A DNA stretch of 64,000 nt from Camellia lanceoleosa (Eukaryota > Streptophyta > Magnoliopsida > Ericales > Theaceae), in NCBI GenBank assembly GCA_025200525.1, contig JANUSC010000375.1, positions 1 through 64,000 on the forward strand, given 5' to 3'. The notes beneath the pieces are model-generated. The model made no database searches. It saw only the letters and a list, made by a program, of their open reading frames with translations, and was not told the origin of the DNA. The translations under genes were made by a program, and so were the position numbers. Shown here piece after piece: positions 33,296 to 43,631 of this stretch (position 1 is its first letter; each line of letters opens with the position of its first letter).

Positions 33296-34600
33296 ATGGA
33301 AGAGTTTCTTGCCTAAAATCTCACAACTTGGATTGCCAACTTAGATGGCTCAGAAAGGCTGAACTTCCGGGGTTGCGGCATAAATGCACTATTCACGCTG
33401 CGTCGCATCCCGCTGCATTTTTCGTTCCTCCATGCCGTGACAAGGTTTTGGAATCCGTTGACACACGTCTTTAGCTTTGGTGGCCAAGAGATGTGTCCCA
33501 CTTTTGAGGACTTCCAAGCTTTAATGGAATCTGAGCGCGATGAAGAAATCTTGCCTCAATTCCAGTTTGGCCATGTCCAAGCGCTAGGAAGGATGTGCGG
33601 CCTTACTTTGCATGACGCTCGGTCATTGATTCATGATGAAGAGCTGGACATTCTGAGCTTGGTTTGTCGGTTTTCTGATGCTGGTGATCGCGGCGACCGT
33701 CATTGGCAAGGTCATCGGCGACACGCACTTTGTTTAGGCATGCTATCTCATTTCTTACTCGCCCTAGGCTCCGGCGGGTTTAACACTCGTCCGATTGAGG
33801 TCGCCGAGGGCTTGAAAGAGGGCCAAAGCTGCATCGCCATGACATTGGCTGAGACATTGATGGGCTTGGATGCTTTTCATCGTCGGGAGACGGCTAGGTT
33901 TGCGGGGAGTCCACTACTATTGCAGGTATTGTTTCCCACCTTGTCTCAGATATATATTGCTCGCGTCACTCGACCCTTACGCTCGATTTTTTTTTTTTTT
34001 CCTCAAAACCCTTTTGCTCACTTTTTTCTCTCAACGTACACCTCGCTATTCTTTATTCTCTCATTTTTCATCCCTTCCTAGGTGTGGTTGATGGACAAGT
34101 TGAGAGTTGTGGACTCGTGTCCCGCATATTCAGCTCGCAGCTATTTCTCCCGACAACGTCTAGTCGATGCTCCAGATGAAGGATGGTGGTACAACTAGAT
34201 GTGCAATTTGTCCGCGGATCGCATTGCTTGGCACTGCCCTTGGCTCAATTTACTGGCAATGGGCTATAGCATGACCCGTCAGCCCGGGATCCAGTTGATT
34301 GGCCTGACACACTGTGTGTTTTACTTTCCGTTCTGATTCCGGCGCTAGTTCGGTCATGATCAGACTTGCCCAGAGGAGGGGATTGAGTACCCCGCTACAT
34401 TTCGGTCCGAGCGCATTAGCTTGGTATGTCGCGGCATGGAGGGCGAGAGAACTTCTGGCCCTTGCTCCTACCTTCAGCTACATCCTCTCTGATGAGTGCT
34501 TAGATTAGCTTAATGAAGAGGCACATATCGGGCTCAGCTCTGGGAGAGGGTGCAGGAACACCTGACTATGCCTGAGTTTATTTGCTTTTATCAAAACTTT
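33296..34600 (+). pseudogene. Antisense additional ORF of element A: plant-mobile-domain/DUF7745-like, with intron
   Basis: On the strand opposite to gag-pol, between pol and the 3' LTR. ATG at 33,296 starts MEEFLA, then a TAA where a CAA (Gln) is expected, then a protein-like frame: LFTLRRIPLHFSFLHAVTRF, FWNPLTHVFSFGGQEMCPTF, EDFQALM, and further to SPLLLQ at 33,925. A GT...AG intron (33,926-34,081, T-rich) follows; exon 2 resumes in frame with VWLMDKLRVVDSCPAYSAR, a TAG (again C-to-T) near 34,197, and fades by about 34,600. The FW(D/N)P.TH.F.FG..E.CPT.E(E/D)FQALM pattern is typical of PMD/DUF7745-like proteins found in plant genomes and as additional ORFs in Tat elements. Molecular function is unknown. 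Solo LTR B lies 40 bp before the ATG. Confidence 0.75.
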
Positions 34601-35216
34601 CAAGTTTTCTTTATGAATGTAATGAAAAGCAACTTCAATTTTGTATTCAAGAGTAGGAGAACTCTGTATTGAAATCAATGAAATTGAAGGTTGTGGTACT
34701 AAAAATTTTCCGTTTGGTCCAAAAATGGTCTAAGTTGTAAAAAGATTAATTTGAACAAAATCAACTTTTATTAAAAATTTTCAAAACCATTTTCGATATG
34801 GATCAGAACTGGACACGCTTGAGATTTGTCACTGAGATGCACAACCCTGGACCCCAGCAACTGGAAAGTTGCCCCTAGTCTGAGTAGCACTGTACCGAAG
34901 ATCACGACCAAGCTCTTGAATGTTGAATAAACAAAGATGACTAAGGCGATCACATGGACAAAATTGATCGGGGAAGTGTTTATGGCTGGACTTCAAAATG
35001 AAGTTGCCTACATATCCCAAAGATGGGAATCAAGCCTTACGTAGTTCGGCTCGGGTTCGCTCGTGTATTAACTCTCACCTTTTACGCTCTAACTTTTGCC
35101 AAGGCCGCCCTTTACTGGTTTTTAACCTTGCGAGCTCAGTTTTTATAATTTCAAAATTTTTTGTGCTCTAACTTTTGCTTAGGTCGCCTTTTCGGGTTTT
35201 CGGCCTAGTGAGCCTC
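34601..35216. other. Gap between the converging antisense ORF and pol
   Basis: No coding signal. It is the meeting point of the plus-strand ORF and the minus-strand pol gene, and would contain their two 3' ends. The run at 35,060-35,215 has CGCTCTAACTTTTGCC and GTGCTCTAACTTTTGCTTAG repeated about 95 bp apart. Confidence 0.5.
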
Positions 35217-36320
35217 TCAGGGAAAATATTTCTTCAACTTGTCCATGTTGATCGGTTGGGAGAACTCTAGGCCATCTAGGTCCATCAGAACGACAGCTTC
35301 ACCCGACCAAATAGACTTGATGATATAAGGACCAGTCCAATTGGGTCTGAACTTGCCCCTAAGGTCGTGGATGGGAGCTCGGTTGTCCTTGAGCACCAAA
35401 TCTCCTTCTTTCAAATTCCTGGACTTAACTTTCTTGTTGAAAGCCCTGGCAATTTGTCGTTAATAACCCTGAACATTGTAGAGTGCTTTCAGCCTTCTCT
35501 CATCAAAGAGCATGAGTTCCTCGAATCTGCTTTGCTGCCAATCTGCCTCAGCTATCTGACACTCAGCCAGTACTCGCAATGACGGAACCTCAATTTCGAT
35601 AGGTAGAACGGCCTCCATCCCATAGACCAATGAATATGGAGTCGCTCCAATAAAAGTTCTAATTGAAGTCCGATAGCCCCACAAAGCAAATGACAGCTTA
35701 TCTGGCCAGTCCCGGTAGGTTTCCACCATCTTCTGCAAAATACGCTTGATGTTCTTGTTGGCGGCCTCAACTGCTCCGTTGGTTTGCGGCCGATATGTAG
35801 ATGACTTATGAAAAGCCATGTTGTATTTCTCCAACAAGTCGATCACTTCCTTCTTGAAGTGGGAACCATTATCTGAAATAATCTCGTTCGGGACCCCATA
35901 GCGGCAGATGATGTTGTTCCTGATGAACTTTGTAACGTGCGACGCCTTCAACATCGCATAAGATTGGGCCTCAACCCACTTTGTGAAATAGTCTATTGCG
36001 ACCAGAATGAACTCATGCCCATTAGACCCCTTTGGAGTGACAGCCCCGATCACATCGATCCGCCAGACTGAAAATGGCCATGGCGAAGTCATGTTGTACA
36101 GCTTTGATGGCGGAATGTTCATGCGGTTCGCATGGATCTAACATTTGTGGCATCGCCGGACAAAGCCAATACAATCCTCCTCCATGGTGGACCAGTAGTA
36201 ACCCTGCCTGAGAATTTTCTGGGTTAGCATTACCCCGTTCATATGCGCTCCGCATTCTCCCCCGTGGATGACCTCCATCAGGCGCTTCGATTCTCCAGCA
36301 TCAACACACAACTTATGCAT
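35217..36320 (-). pseudogene. Element A integrase
   Basis: The zinc-domain HH/CC side is visible at 36,138-36,260 (EVIHGGECGAHMNG ... CHKC), then TAG where CAG is expected. The catalytic core follows in an open frame to 35,460: RIDVIGAVTPKGSNGHEFIL (first Asp), ICRYGVPNEIISDNGSHFKK (second Asp), NGAVEAANKNIKRIL (Glu), so the DDE triad is intact. After a TAA (expected CAA) the C-terminal part reads KVKSRNLKEGDLVLKDNRAP, GKFRPNWTGPYIIKSIWSG and ends NMDKLKKYFP at 35,217. There is no chromodomain, as expected for the Tat clade. Integrase joins the cDNA to the host genome. Confidence 0.92.
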
Positions 36321-36569
36321 CCCGAGGTGACCTCTCTTGTATAGTTTTCCTCCATGAGACGATGGGCGAGCGCCATTCTCCTAATTGCCCTTTTGTCCTT
36401 GGCATTTGCCCCTGGTGGATACGCCTCTTTTTCCAAGAAGTTCCAGACATCGTAATACCAGGGGTTCTCATCTTGAACCTCATCCATGGCGGTAATCAGC
36501 TTGTAGGCCGGCGCAAATTTCTGTTCAATGATGATCGGATGCATCCAGACTCCAAAAGGGATGTCTATC
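36321..36569 (-). pseudogene. Element A linker between second RNase H and integrase
   Basis: The same open frame as the preceding block reads KLITAMDEVQDENPWYYDVW and RAIRRMALAHRLMEENYTRE, the usual linker and start of the integrase N-terminal region in Tat elements. It ends in a frame change near 36,330 before the integrase frame. Confidence 0.7.
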
Positions 36570-36937
36570 ATAAAAGATAGAGTTGCTAGTGAATGTGCGA
36601 ACCTGTTGTTCTCTCTTAGTAGATGAGCGAAGTTGACCAAACCGAGAATCGGCAAGTCCAAGGTGCAGTGGTATATTTTCATTTTTCTTCTTTGACTTTC
36701 CAATCTCTTTTTGCTTGAGATACAACAAGGTTCGAGTCCCGATGATGTCAACCCTTTTGCCCTAGTTTGAGGTTGCTTCTAGTCGACAATACACGCCTCA
36801 TACTCTGCCTCATTGTTCGAAACTTTGAATCGGAGTTTGAATGCTAGAGGTATACGAGAATTGTCGGGTGCTATCAGCAATACCCCTATCCCATACTCGT
36901 ATTGGTTTGACACTCCGTCAAAGTACATCGTCCAAAA
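36570..36937 (-). pseudogene. Element A second (archaeal-type) RNase H
   Basis: After a stop at 36,938 the frame reads FWTMYFDGVSNQYEYGIGVL (Asp), then SNNEAEYEACIVD (Glu), a stop, and after a further break LVNFAHLLRENNRFAHSLAT. This W.MYFDG.S...G.GVLL...NN.AEYEA...H..R.NN.FA.(A/S)LA pattern is the additional RNase H typical of the Tat clade. The late Asp of the family is His here (RFAHSLAT), and the middle section is scrambled by frameshifts. Confidence 0.85.
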
Positions 36938-37429
36938 CTATTCTTCAACATGCAGAATGGCCTCGTCTGGGAATAGGTATTCAACTGCTTCATCCCCTTC
37001 AACTGGGTGATCGGCTAGGAACTCCGCTACCGCTCTCCCCTTCACTGACTTACGCGTCACATACTTCAGATCGAATTCGGAAAGTAGAAGCAACCAACGA
37101 GCTAGCCTACCTGTAAGTGCCGGTTTCTCGAAGAGATATTTGATGAGATCTAATCTTGAAACCAACATTATAGAATGAGCTAACAGGTAGTGCCGCAACT
37201 TCCTGGTAGCCCATACCAAGGCTAAGCAAGCCTTTTCCAGCGGAGTGTAACGGGTCTTGTAGTCCAGCATCTTCTTGCTTAGGTAGTAGATAGCTTTCTC
37301 CACCTTGTCCTCAAACTCCTGTGCAAGCATGAAGCCCATTGTAGTTTCAGTTACTTAAAGGTACAACATCAATGGTTTCCCCGGCTCAGGCGGTGACAAC
37401 ACGGGTGGGTTCTATAAGTATTGCTTGAT
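36938..37429 (-). pseudogene. Element A first RNase H
   Basis: The region opens with a short broken piece containing stops (about 37,340-37,429), then the open frame 36,938-37,339 reads KAIYYLSKKMLDYKTRYTPL, EKACLALVWATRKLRHYLLA, SRLDLIKYLFEKPALTGRLA, SEFDLKYVTRKSVKGRAVAE and FLADHP. This is the gypsy RNase H that follows RT. The N-terminal Asp segment is damaged. Confidence 0.85.
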
Positions 37430-38644
37430 CTATTCAAAAGCAGCTTGGCATCGGCCGTCCCACTGGAATTTCTTTCCTTTCTTCAGGAGACCAAAGTGTG
37501 GTTCACAAGTCAAGGTTAATTTAGCAATAAACCATCTTATGAATTGTACTTTACCCAGATAGCCTCGCACCTCCTTTTCAGTCCTCGGTGGTGGCATTTC
37601 TAAGATGTCCTTGATTTTGGAAGGGTCGACTTCGATACCTCTCTGCGTAATCAAGAACCCCAGTATTTTCCCTGCTGTAACACCAAACGTACACTTCTGA
37701 GGATTCAGCTGCAACCGAAATTCTCTGATCCTTTGGAAGAACTTTTGTAAGGCGATGTAGTGGCCCTTTCTTTCTTTGGACTTGACAATCATGTTGTCCA
37801 CATACACCTCAACCTCTTTGTGGATTATGTCATGCAATATTGTGGTCGCAGCCCGTTGATATGTAGCTCCGGCATTCATTAGCCCAAATGGCATCACCCT
37901 ATAATAATAGGTCCCCCACAGGGTGGTAAAAGCAGTCTTCTCTCGGTCTTCGGGTGCCATTACAATCTGGTTGTGGCCTGAAAAGCCATTCATAAATGAG
38001 AGCAATGCATGCCTCGCTGTGAGGTCCACTAACTCATCGATATGTGGCAGAGGAAAGTCGTCCTTCGAACTGGCTTTGTTCAAATCTCTGAAATCCACAC
38101 ATACTCGAATCTTGCCATCCTTCTTTGGTACTGGAACTATGTTGGCCAACCAAGTTGGGTACTCAGATACCAGCAGGAACCCTGCGTCGATTTGCTTGGT
38201 GACCTCTTCTTTGATCTTGATGGCCCAGTCGGGACGGATCCTTCTAAGCATCTGTTTGACGGGTCGGGCCTCTGGGTCAAGAGGGATCCAGTGCTGTATA
38301 ATCTCAGGATCGATTCCAGGCATGTTTTCGTAGGACCACGAGAAAACATCTTTGAAATCTTTTAATGAAGCGACTAAGCGCTCGGGCTCCTCCGAAGACA
38401 ACGTGGACCCAATCTGGACCAGCCGCGGGTCCTTCTCAGTACCAACGTTAATTTCGATGATTTCATCAACCAAGGGTTTAACAAATCTCTCATGCTCTTG
38501 ATCTAGCAAATATTGCAAAACCGGAGGAATTTCTTTCTCGTCGTTTTCATCGAAGTTTTGAAAGTCTGAATTAATGCAATAAATCAAAGGCACAGAAAAA
38601 TACTCAAAAGCCATAGCCACTTCATTCTCATTAATCACTTCCAA
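37430..38644 (-). pseudogene. Element A reverse transcriptase, catalytic residues changed
   Basis: A 404-codon open frame covers the end of the protease-RT linker and a full RT: YPTWLANIVPVPKKDGKIRV, CVDFRDLNKASSKDDFPLPH, LSFMNGFSGHNQIVMAPEDR, YRVMPFGLMNAGATYQRAAT, VYVDNMIVKSKERKGH, FRLQLNPQKCTFGVTAGKIL, GFLITQRGIEVDPSKIKDIL. The family has FMDG in motif A and YVDD in motif C; here both Asp are Asn (codons at 37,988-37,990 and 37,793-37,795), each a G-to-A change in coding sense. An RT with both positions lost should be inactive even though the frame is open. Confidence 0.95.
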
Positions 38645-39667
38645 GTCACCTGATTCGTCTGTTACAACAGACTCAAAGGAAAAAGAAAAAGACGACCTAG
38701 ACAGGACTGTGGCATCCGGGTTGTCACTCCCAGAATCTGGGACTCACACTCGAGCGAGTTGGAACTGATTCGACCCTCTGATTCAGTAGAATCGATTACA
38801 GCTCACTACGACGGTCTTTGCTCGATAAGAATCCCTCCTCGTACTGCCAGACGAGGGAGGGTGCGATGGATGCATCCAAAATGTTCAAAGATGGGCTCGC
38901 GGCTGCTTCATTTCCAATCATAAACATTGAGAGATTACCCCCCAAGCACTCATGTACGATCGGAGGATCTGATAGTAGACAAGCCAGTGCTATCCCCATT
39001 TCAATCTCGGTGCTCTCGGAATCCACTTCCTTACACTGCTCAACCTCAGTTGATGGGTCTGTCTGCTCCTCGGCAACATCATCCCTGGTCAATTGTAAGT
39101 CAAAGAAGATTGCCTCTTCTTGGCGTTCAACCATGGCTCTGGGAAGCCGCAGAATGGAAAATCCTCCCCCTCTCGGAAAAAGCGTCCGTTTAGGGTACCC
39201 TGGATGGGTCGGTGCACTAACTCATAAGGTTTCCCCGCGTGCTTTGCTTTGGCTCTCCCAGCCATCTCCTTGCCTTTCCTCACCCAGTCCTCTTTGGTGG
39301 GTAGATAACCCAAACCAAATGTATGTGAGTTATGCGGTACTTCGGCCGATAATGCCATGCCCTTCTGGCCACTTCTTCCTAGTCCCATCCCAGGGATGTG
39401 CTGGAGTTTGTTCATGAGGTAAACTGACTGAGCACTAACGTACAACCCTTCATCAACAGCTAAGATGTTCTGTACGATCTAGGCCTCGGATAGGGTAAAA
39501 CCCGAAAGGAACACATCCTCCGTGCCATGCTTGATTTCCAAAACTGGTGTAGACACTTCTGGCGGCGGATGGATTAATGAATTTCCAAAAACTATAGCCA
39601 CCCCCTTCCCGTAAGGGTATTTTATCATCTGATGCAGGGTGGAAGAGACCACCTTTACCTGGTGTAA
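38645..39667 (-). pseudogene. Element A linker between protease and RT, with stops and a frameshift
   Basis: Downstream of the protease frame a TGA (expected TGG) follows LLGRP, then readable VKVVSSTLHQMIKYPYGKG and EIKHGTEDVFLSGFTLSEA, a TAG, then a frame at 39,089-39,445 (MNKLQHIPGMGLGRSGQKGM, GYLPTKEDWVRKGKEMAGRA). A frameshift near 39,125 moves the signal into the frame 38,796-39,134 (ERQEEAIFFDLQLTRDD). Two further stops precede the RT frame. This linker is part of the Tat polyprotein and has no known enzymatic role. Confidence 0.8.
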
Positions 39668-41212
39668 TCACGGCCGCCCCAAGAGTAGATTAAAGGTTGC
39701 AGGAACGTCTAAGACATGAAAATCAATCTCGTGTTGTCTTGGACCAACCTTAGTGTGAATCCTCATGGTTCCCATCACCTCTTTGCTTGTATTGTCATAT
39801 GCCCAGATCACCTGGGCAGTTGGCTCAAAGTCCGCGGGCTTCAACCCAATTGCATAAGCTGTCCTTGACGGGCACACGTTAATGGCGGATCTTGTGTTGA
39901 CAAGAACTACTGGTACCCACTTGTCTCTACACTCAACAGAGATGTAGAGCGGTTTGTTATGGTTTGTGCCCTCGGGCGGCAGTTCCTTGTCAGAAAAGGT
40001 CAACGTCGGGGAAGCTCCTTCCAGAAAAACCAATCCTACCAGTTGCTCAGGTGTGGTGTCTATTGAGAGTTTGGCTTTGTTCATCGCAGATAGGACAGCT
40101 TGTCTATGTACTCTTGAAGCCATCAGCAGTCCCCAGATGGAGATATCTGCTTGTATTTTCTTCAGTTGTTTTAGCACAGCCTCTTTTTCGCATAGCTTTT
40201 CTTTCTGCTTGTCTGTCTCCCTGTCCTTCCCGGACGCCTCTGGTTGATCTAGGTGTGGGGGTTTGAAATACCGCCCGCTTCTAGTTATGTGATCAACTTC
40301 GCCAATGTACCAGGTATCATCCGGCTGGTTACTCCCCCAGTCCTCATCTGTGTGGGCAAGACATAGATCGTCATCCTCCCACCACATGCCATCGGCAGCC
40401 GACAGACATCTGTTCGGCCCCGTCACAACTATTCTTATACCCATAGCACCTTCTGTTCCCGTGCCCGCAGCATGCCCTGCTCCTGTGCACGCAGCACGTT
40501 CTGTCTCCGCAGGGGCCTTGGCCTTTCTGACCCTCTCAGAATCTTTGATCATTTCCTGCTCAAACTGTTTCAGCGCAGCTTGCTGTTTAACATCTCCTAT
40601 ATTCAAATTGCTCGGATCCTGATTGAAATTCTTAACACCGGTGCTCTCCGGCGATGCATCCAGATTCTCGGCCCTTCTGGCTGCAGTTGATATCCCCGTC
40701 TCTGACGGACCGTGTTCTAGCTGTGGTTGTTCAACAACATCTGGCTGGTCGTCAAGCCACCCAGTAGACTCCGCTGCCCTATCTGAATCAAACCAATTGA
40801 CTGTCACGTCTCTTGAGTCTTGTTCGTTAAAGAATTGAAGGTTCGCGATGTCTTCCTCAAGATCTGCTAAGTCATCTAGCCCCTGATTGAATCCATCCTC
40901 CCGGACTACACAAATCCGTGCCCCCACTGGCAATTCCACATTCGGCCTAGCCTGGCCTGCTGATGTAATGTAACCGCTCGGGTTGTACACGAAGTTTGCA
41001 GACCTCTCAGGCTCTGTATTTGCATTCTCATTTGCCTCCGCAGTCGACCCACTTCTATCTTCAACAGCTACCACCATCGTTTCAGGCTGGGTTTGGGAGA
41101 TGTCCAACATGCACAAGTCAGTGTTGTCAGGAATGAACACATCCGGCTTGGATAGGTGAGAATAGGTGATATATATACTAGGGTCGTATGACTCAACCCC
41201 AGTTTGGATCAT
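39668..41212 (-). pseudogene. Element A spacer and aspartic protease, active site changed
   Basis: A 514-codon open frame overlaps the gag end by four bases. The first 300 residues are acidic and low-complexity, with a coiled-coil-like piece (KQQAALKQFEQEMIKDSERV). Then comes the Tat-typical ISIWGLLMASRVHRQAVLSA and the protease: VPVVLVNTRSAINVCPSRTA where the family has V(D)T(G)SA(L/I)NVCP. Asp is Asn (39,896-39,898) and Gly is Arg (39,890-39,892), both G-to-A in coding sense. It ends with TFNLLLGRP. The protease would cleave Gag-Pol; with the catalytic Asp gone it should be dead. Confidence 0.9.
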
Positions 41213-42640
41213 ATTGATGTGTTAGGTGGAGCTTGGTTATGTGGTGGGAGAGGGTTGGTTGTGACATTCGGTTTCTCCGGAGGCACGATCACCCTGTTGT
41301 CGATGAGATCCTGAATCTTGTGACGCAATCTATAGCATTGGTCGGTGTCATGACCATGCTGTTGGTGAAATGCACAGTACTTCACCGGGTTATAGGAGGG
41401 GGGAAGTTTTTCTGGCAATGGCCGCGGCTCTAGGGGCTTCAAGTGCCCTTTTCTGATTAAAACCCCCAAAGCTTTGGATAGGGGCATATATAGTGGAGTG
41501 AAGGTTCTTTGGCCTTTGGGTGCATATCTGGCTGTTTGCGAGCTACTACCGGACGCACCGGTGAATGGCGTAGCTGCAAGGGCTCTTGGGGTATTGGTGG
41601 TGGTAACCATACTCACATCTGAAGATCTAGCAGCTGCAGCACTGCTCGTGCCTGCATTCGTACTGCGGTTGAATGTTCTCTTGGGCTGTTCTCTCTCATT
41701 ATCAATGAGGCCCTGCTTCATAGCATCTTCGATCTGCACCCCTATCTCATGTAAATCTGCAAAGGTGGGAAGGGGGAGGACGATCATCTTCTTCATAAGC
41801 TTGGGCTGGAGGTTGCACACAACCATTCGAATTTGATCTTTGTCAACAGGCCTGATGGTCATCATCGAGGCCTTGGCCCTCCACTGGGTCACAAAATTGG
41901 AGAAGCTCTCCTTCGGTTCTTGCCTAGTGGTCTCAAGATCACGAGTTGTGACCTCGATCTGTGTATTGTAGGAGTATTGAGCTATGAAGGCCTCGGCCAT
42001 CTCCTCTCAGTTCCTCTTGACGGAATCTTCCAATTTTGCATACCAGATGGCCGCTACACCTGACAAGGTCCGGCCAAACAAAGACAACTTCTGCAACCTG
42101 GAGAGGCCCATCGGCCTCAGTATGTTTGAAAACAACCGTAAATGCACCATAGGATCCCCAGACCTGTCAAAACGGTCGATGTGTGGCATTTTAAACCGAT
42201 CTGGCAGTGTCATGGCTGAGTTGGTGTACCCATCCTCAATATCCGGAATGGACTTTATACCCTGAGATTTCTTAAACAACTTTTCAAGCTTGTTCACTTT
42301 TAATGCCGTGGGGTCCACCTCAAACTCAAAGGGAGAATCTGGTAGGTTGGTAGGTGTTTTGGATAGCTGGGGTAGGATTGGGGGTGGAGCCGGCCCTGTC
42401 GGAATGTCTGTATCTCCCTGGACATTTGGTGTTTCCCCAGGTATTGGAACTCCTGGTGGGGGAGGAACTTGGTGCGAAGCAGATGCTCCGGTTTGCTGCT
42501 ATAACCTGGTGATTAGCTCTGCCTGTTGGGCCATGATCTCAACCTGCTGTTTGGCAAATTCTGCTTGACGAGCAGCGTCTTGCTGCATGGTTTTCATGCT
42601 CTCCTAGAGCTGACGCATCATTTCTTCCATTCCTGCCATA
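41209..42640 (-). pseudogene. Element A gag, three premature stops
   Basis: The frame starts near MAGMEEMMRQL (about 42,640) and runs through ESMKTMQQDAARQAEFAKQQ, KVNKLEKLFKKSQGIKSIPD, TLPDRFKMPHIDRFDRSGDP, GRTLSGVAAIWYAKLEDSVK, IAQYSYNTQIEVTTRDLETT, ESFSNFVTQWRAKASMM, to a zinc-knuckle-like YCAFHQQHGHDTDQCYRL and a stop at 41,209. Three in-frame stops interrupt it: TAG after MMRQL, TAG after ELITRL and TGA after DSVKRN (42,007-42,009), each one transition from CAG, CAG and TGG. Tat gag forms the particle and binds RNA. The likely start could lie a little upstream, where more stops appear. Confidence 0.9.
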
Positions 42641-43613
42641 CTGCCCTGATCTAGCTGAACTACCGGTATATGTTCCCTCTCTGCGAGAGAGACAGAACTC
42701 TGATCCCTACTATACTCAGGTGGGGTAGACAAAGCCCTCTGGCTGATTTGGCCGATATCCTCTGCCTAACTGCCCTACGCCTAGTAACCGGGGGTAAAGA
42801 ATGGAACACTGGTTGTCCGTCTACCAGATCCTCAGATCGATGGAGTCTGCGACCTCTAGTCCAGAGTGCTTAGGGAATATCTGCTTGGTCGGAAGCAATT
42901 GTGCTAAAACTACCTAGCAAAAAGATAAATAAAGCATAATAAGGAAATAAACAACCAGAAAACGGACAGCATAATGGCTTAAATAAACACAACACACAGT
43001 CAGTATGGCGACATATAGTTGGCATTTGTAAGTTGAATATACTGTTCTCAACTACTGATCATTGTTTCAGAATCACCGTCCCCAAATCTGAATCTGATAC
43101 CCGCAGATATGACGGATTCTCAAAGTACTGATACTGATGCCGCATGCCTGATACCCAAACTTGCAGACTGATACGTGCATACCCTGTAGAGGTCAACTCA
43201 AAAAGCACATAACAAGCAAGTAAGAGCCAAAACACCCCTATGTTGGGGTAGGGTTTCCCTGTCCTATTTTGTCAGGAGCTAGGGTTTCACTACGCACACA
43301 GTGGTTTCAAACAACCTACAATCGGGTAAGCAATCTGTCCTAGTTTGGAATGGTCACTACAGTTTCGATATGCACTAGGTCGAATGGTCACAAAGGGTGC
43401 CATGGTAAAAACCGAGGTTTGTGTTCCCGTTGTGGCAAAGCCCGCAACTGGTTAGCCTTATTGCACACTTCTCAAAGCGGGCCTCTGGCAAACCGTTCAG
43501 GAATAGCATACGGCAAACACAGTGTCCTAGGCACACCAATGCACATGCAATGTAAAGAGACACATAAGTGTAATCAAAACAAGATATCATGAGTTCGAGT
43601 CAAGTTCTCTAAC
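42641..43613 (-). other. Element A leader between PBS and gag
   Basis: About 1 kb without a conserved frame. Protein-like traces just upstream of gag (PPEYSRDQSSVSLAEREH, about 42,665-42,720) suggest gag once started further upstream. There is no ORF1-like gene here, which argues against Ogre proper. Confidence 0.6.
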
Positions 43614-43631
43614 TCCCTAGCGGAGTCGCCA
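43614..43631 (-). promoter_or_regulatory. Element A primer-binding site
   Basis: On the minus strand TGGCGACTCCGCTAGGGA starts five bases after the LTR. This is the form seen in Tat/Ogre-type elements, where a tRNA-Arg primer has been proposed; the tRNA identity is from memory and was not checked. Confidence 0.8.

Noticed and set aside
33437..34081. Reading the antisense ORF straight through to 34,081
   Set aside because: The last 50 codons (a poly-Phe run and beyond) are the translated T-rich intron; splicing at 33,925/34,082 restores the family pattern.
39954..42873. Plus-strand ORFs opposite element A gag and protease (up to 120 codons)
   Set aside because: Shadows of the well-supported minus-strand gag-pol; composition follows from the coding strand.
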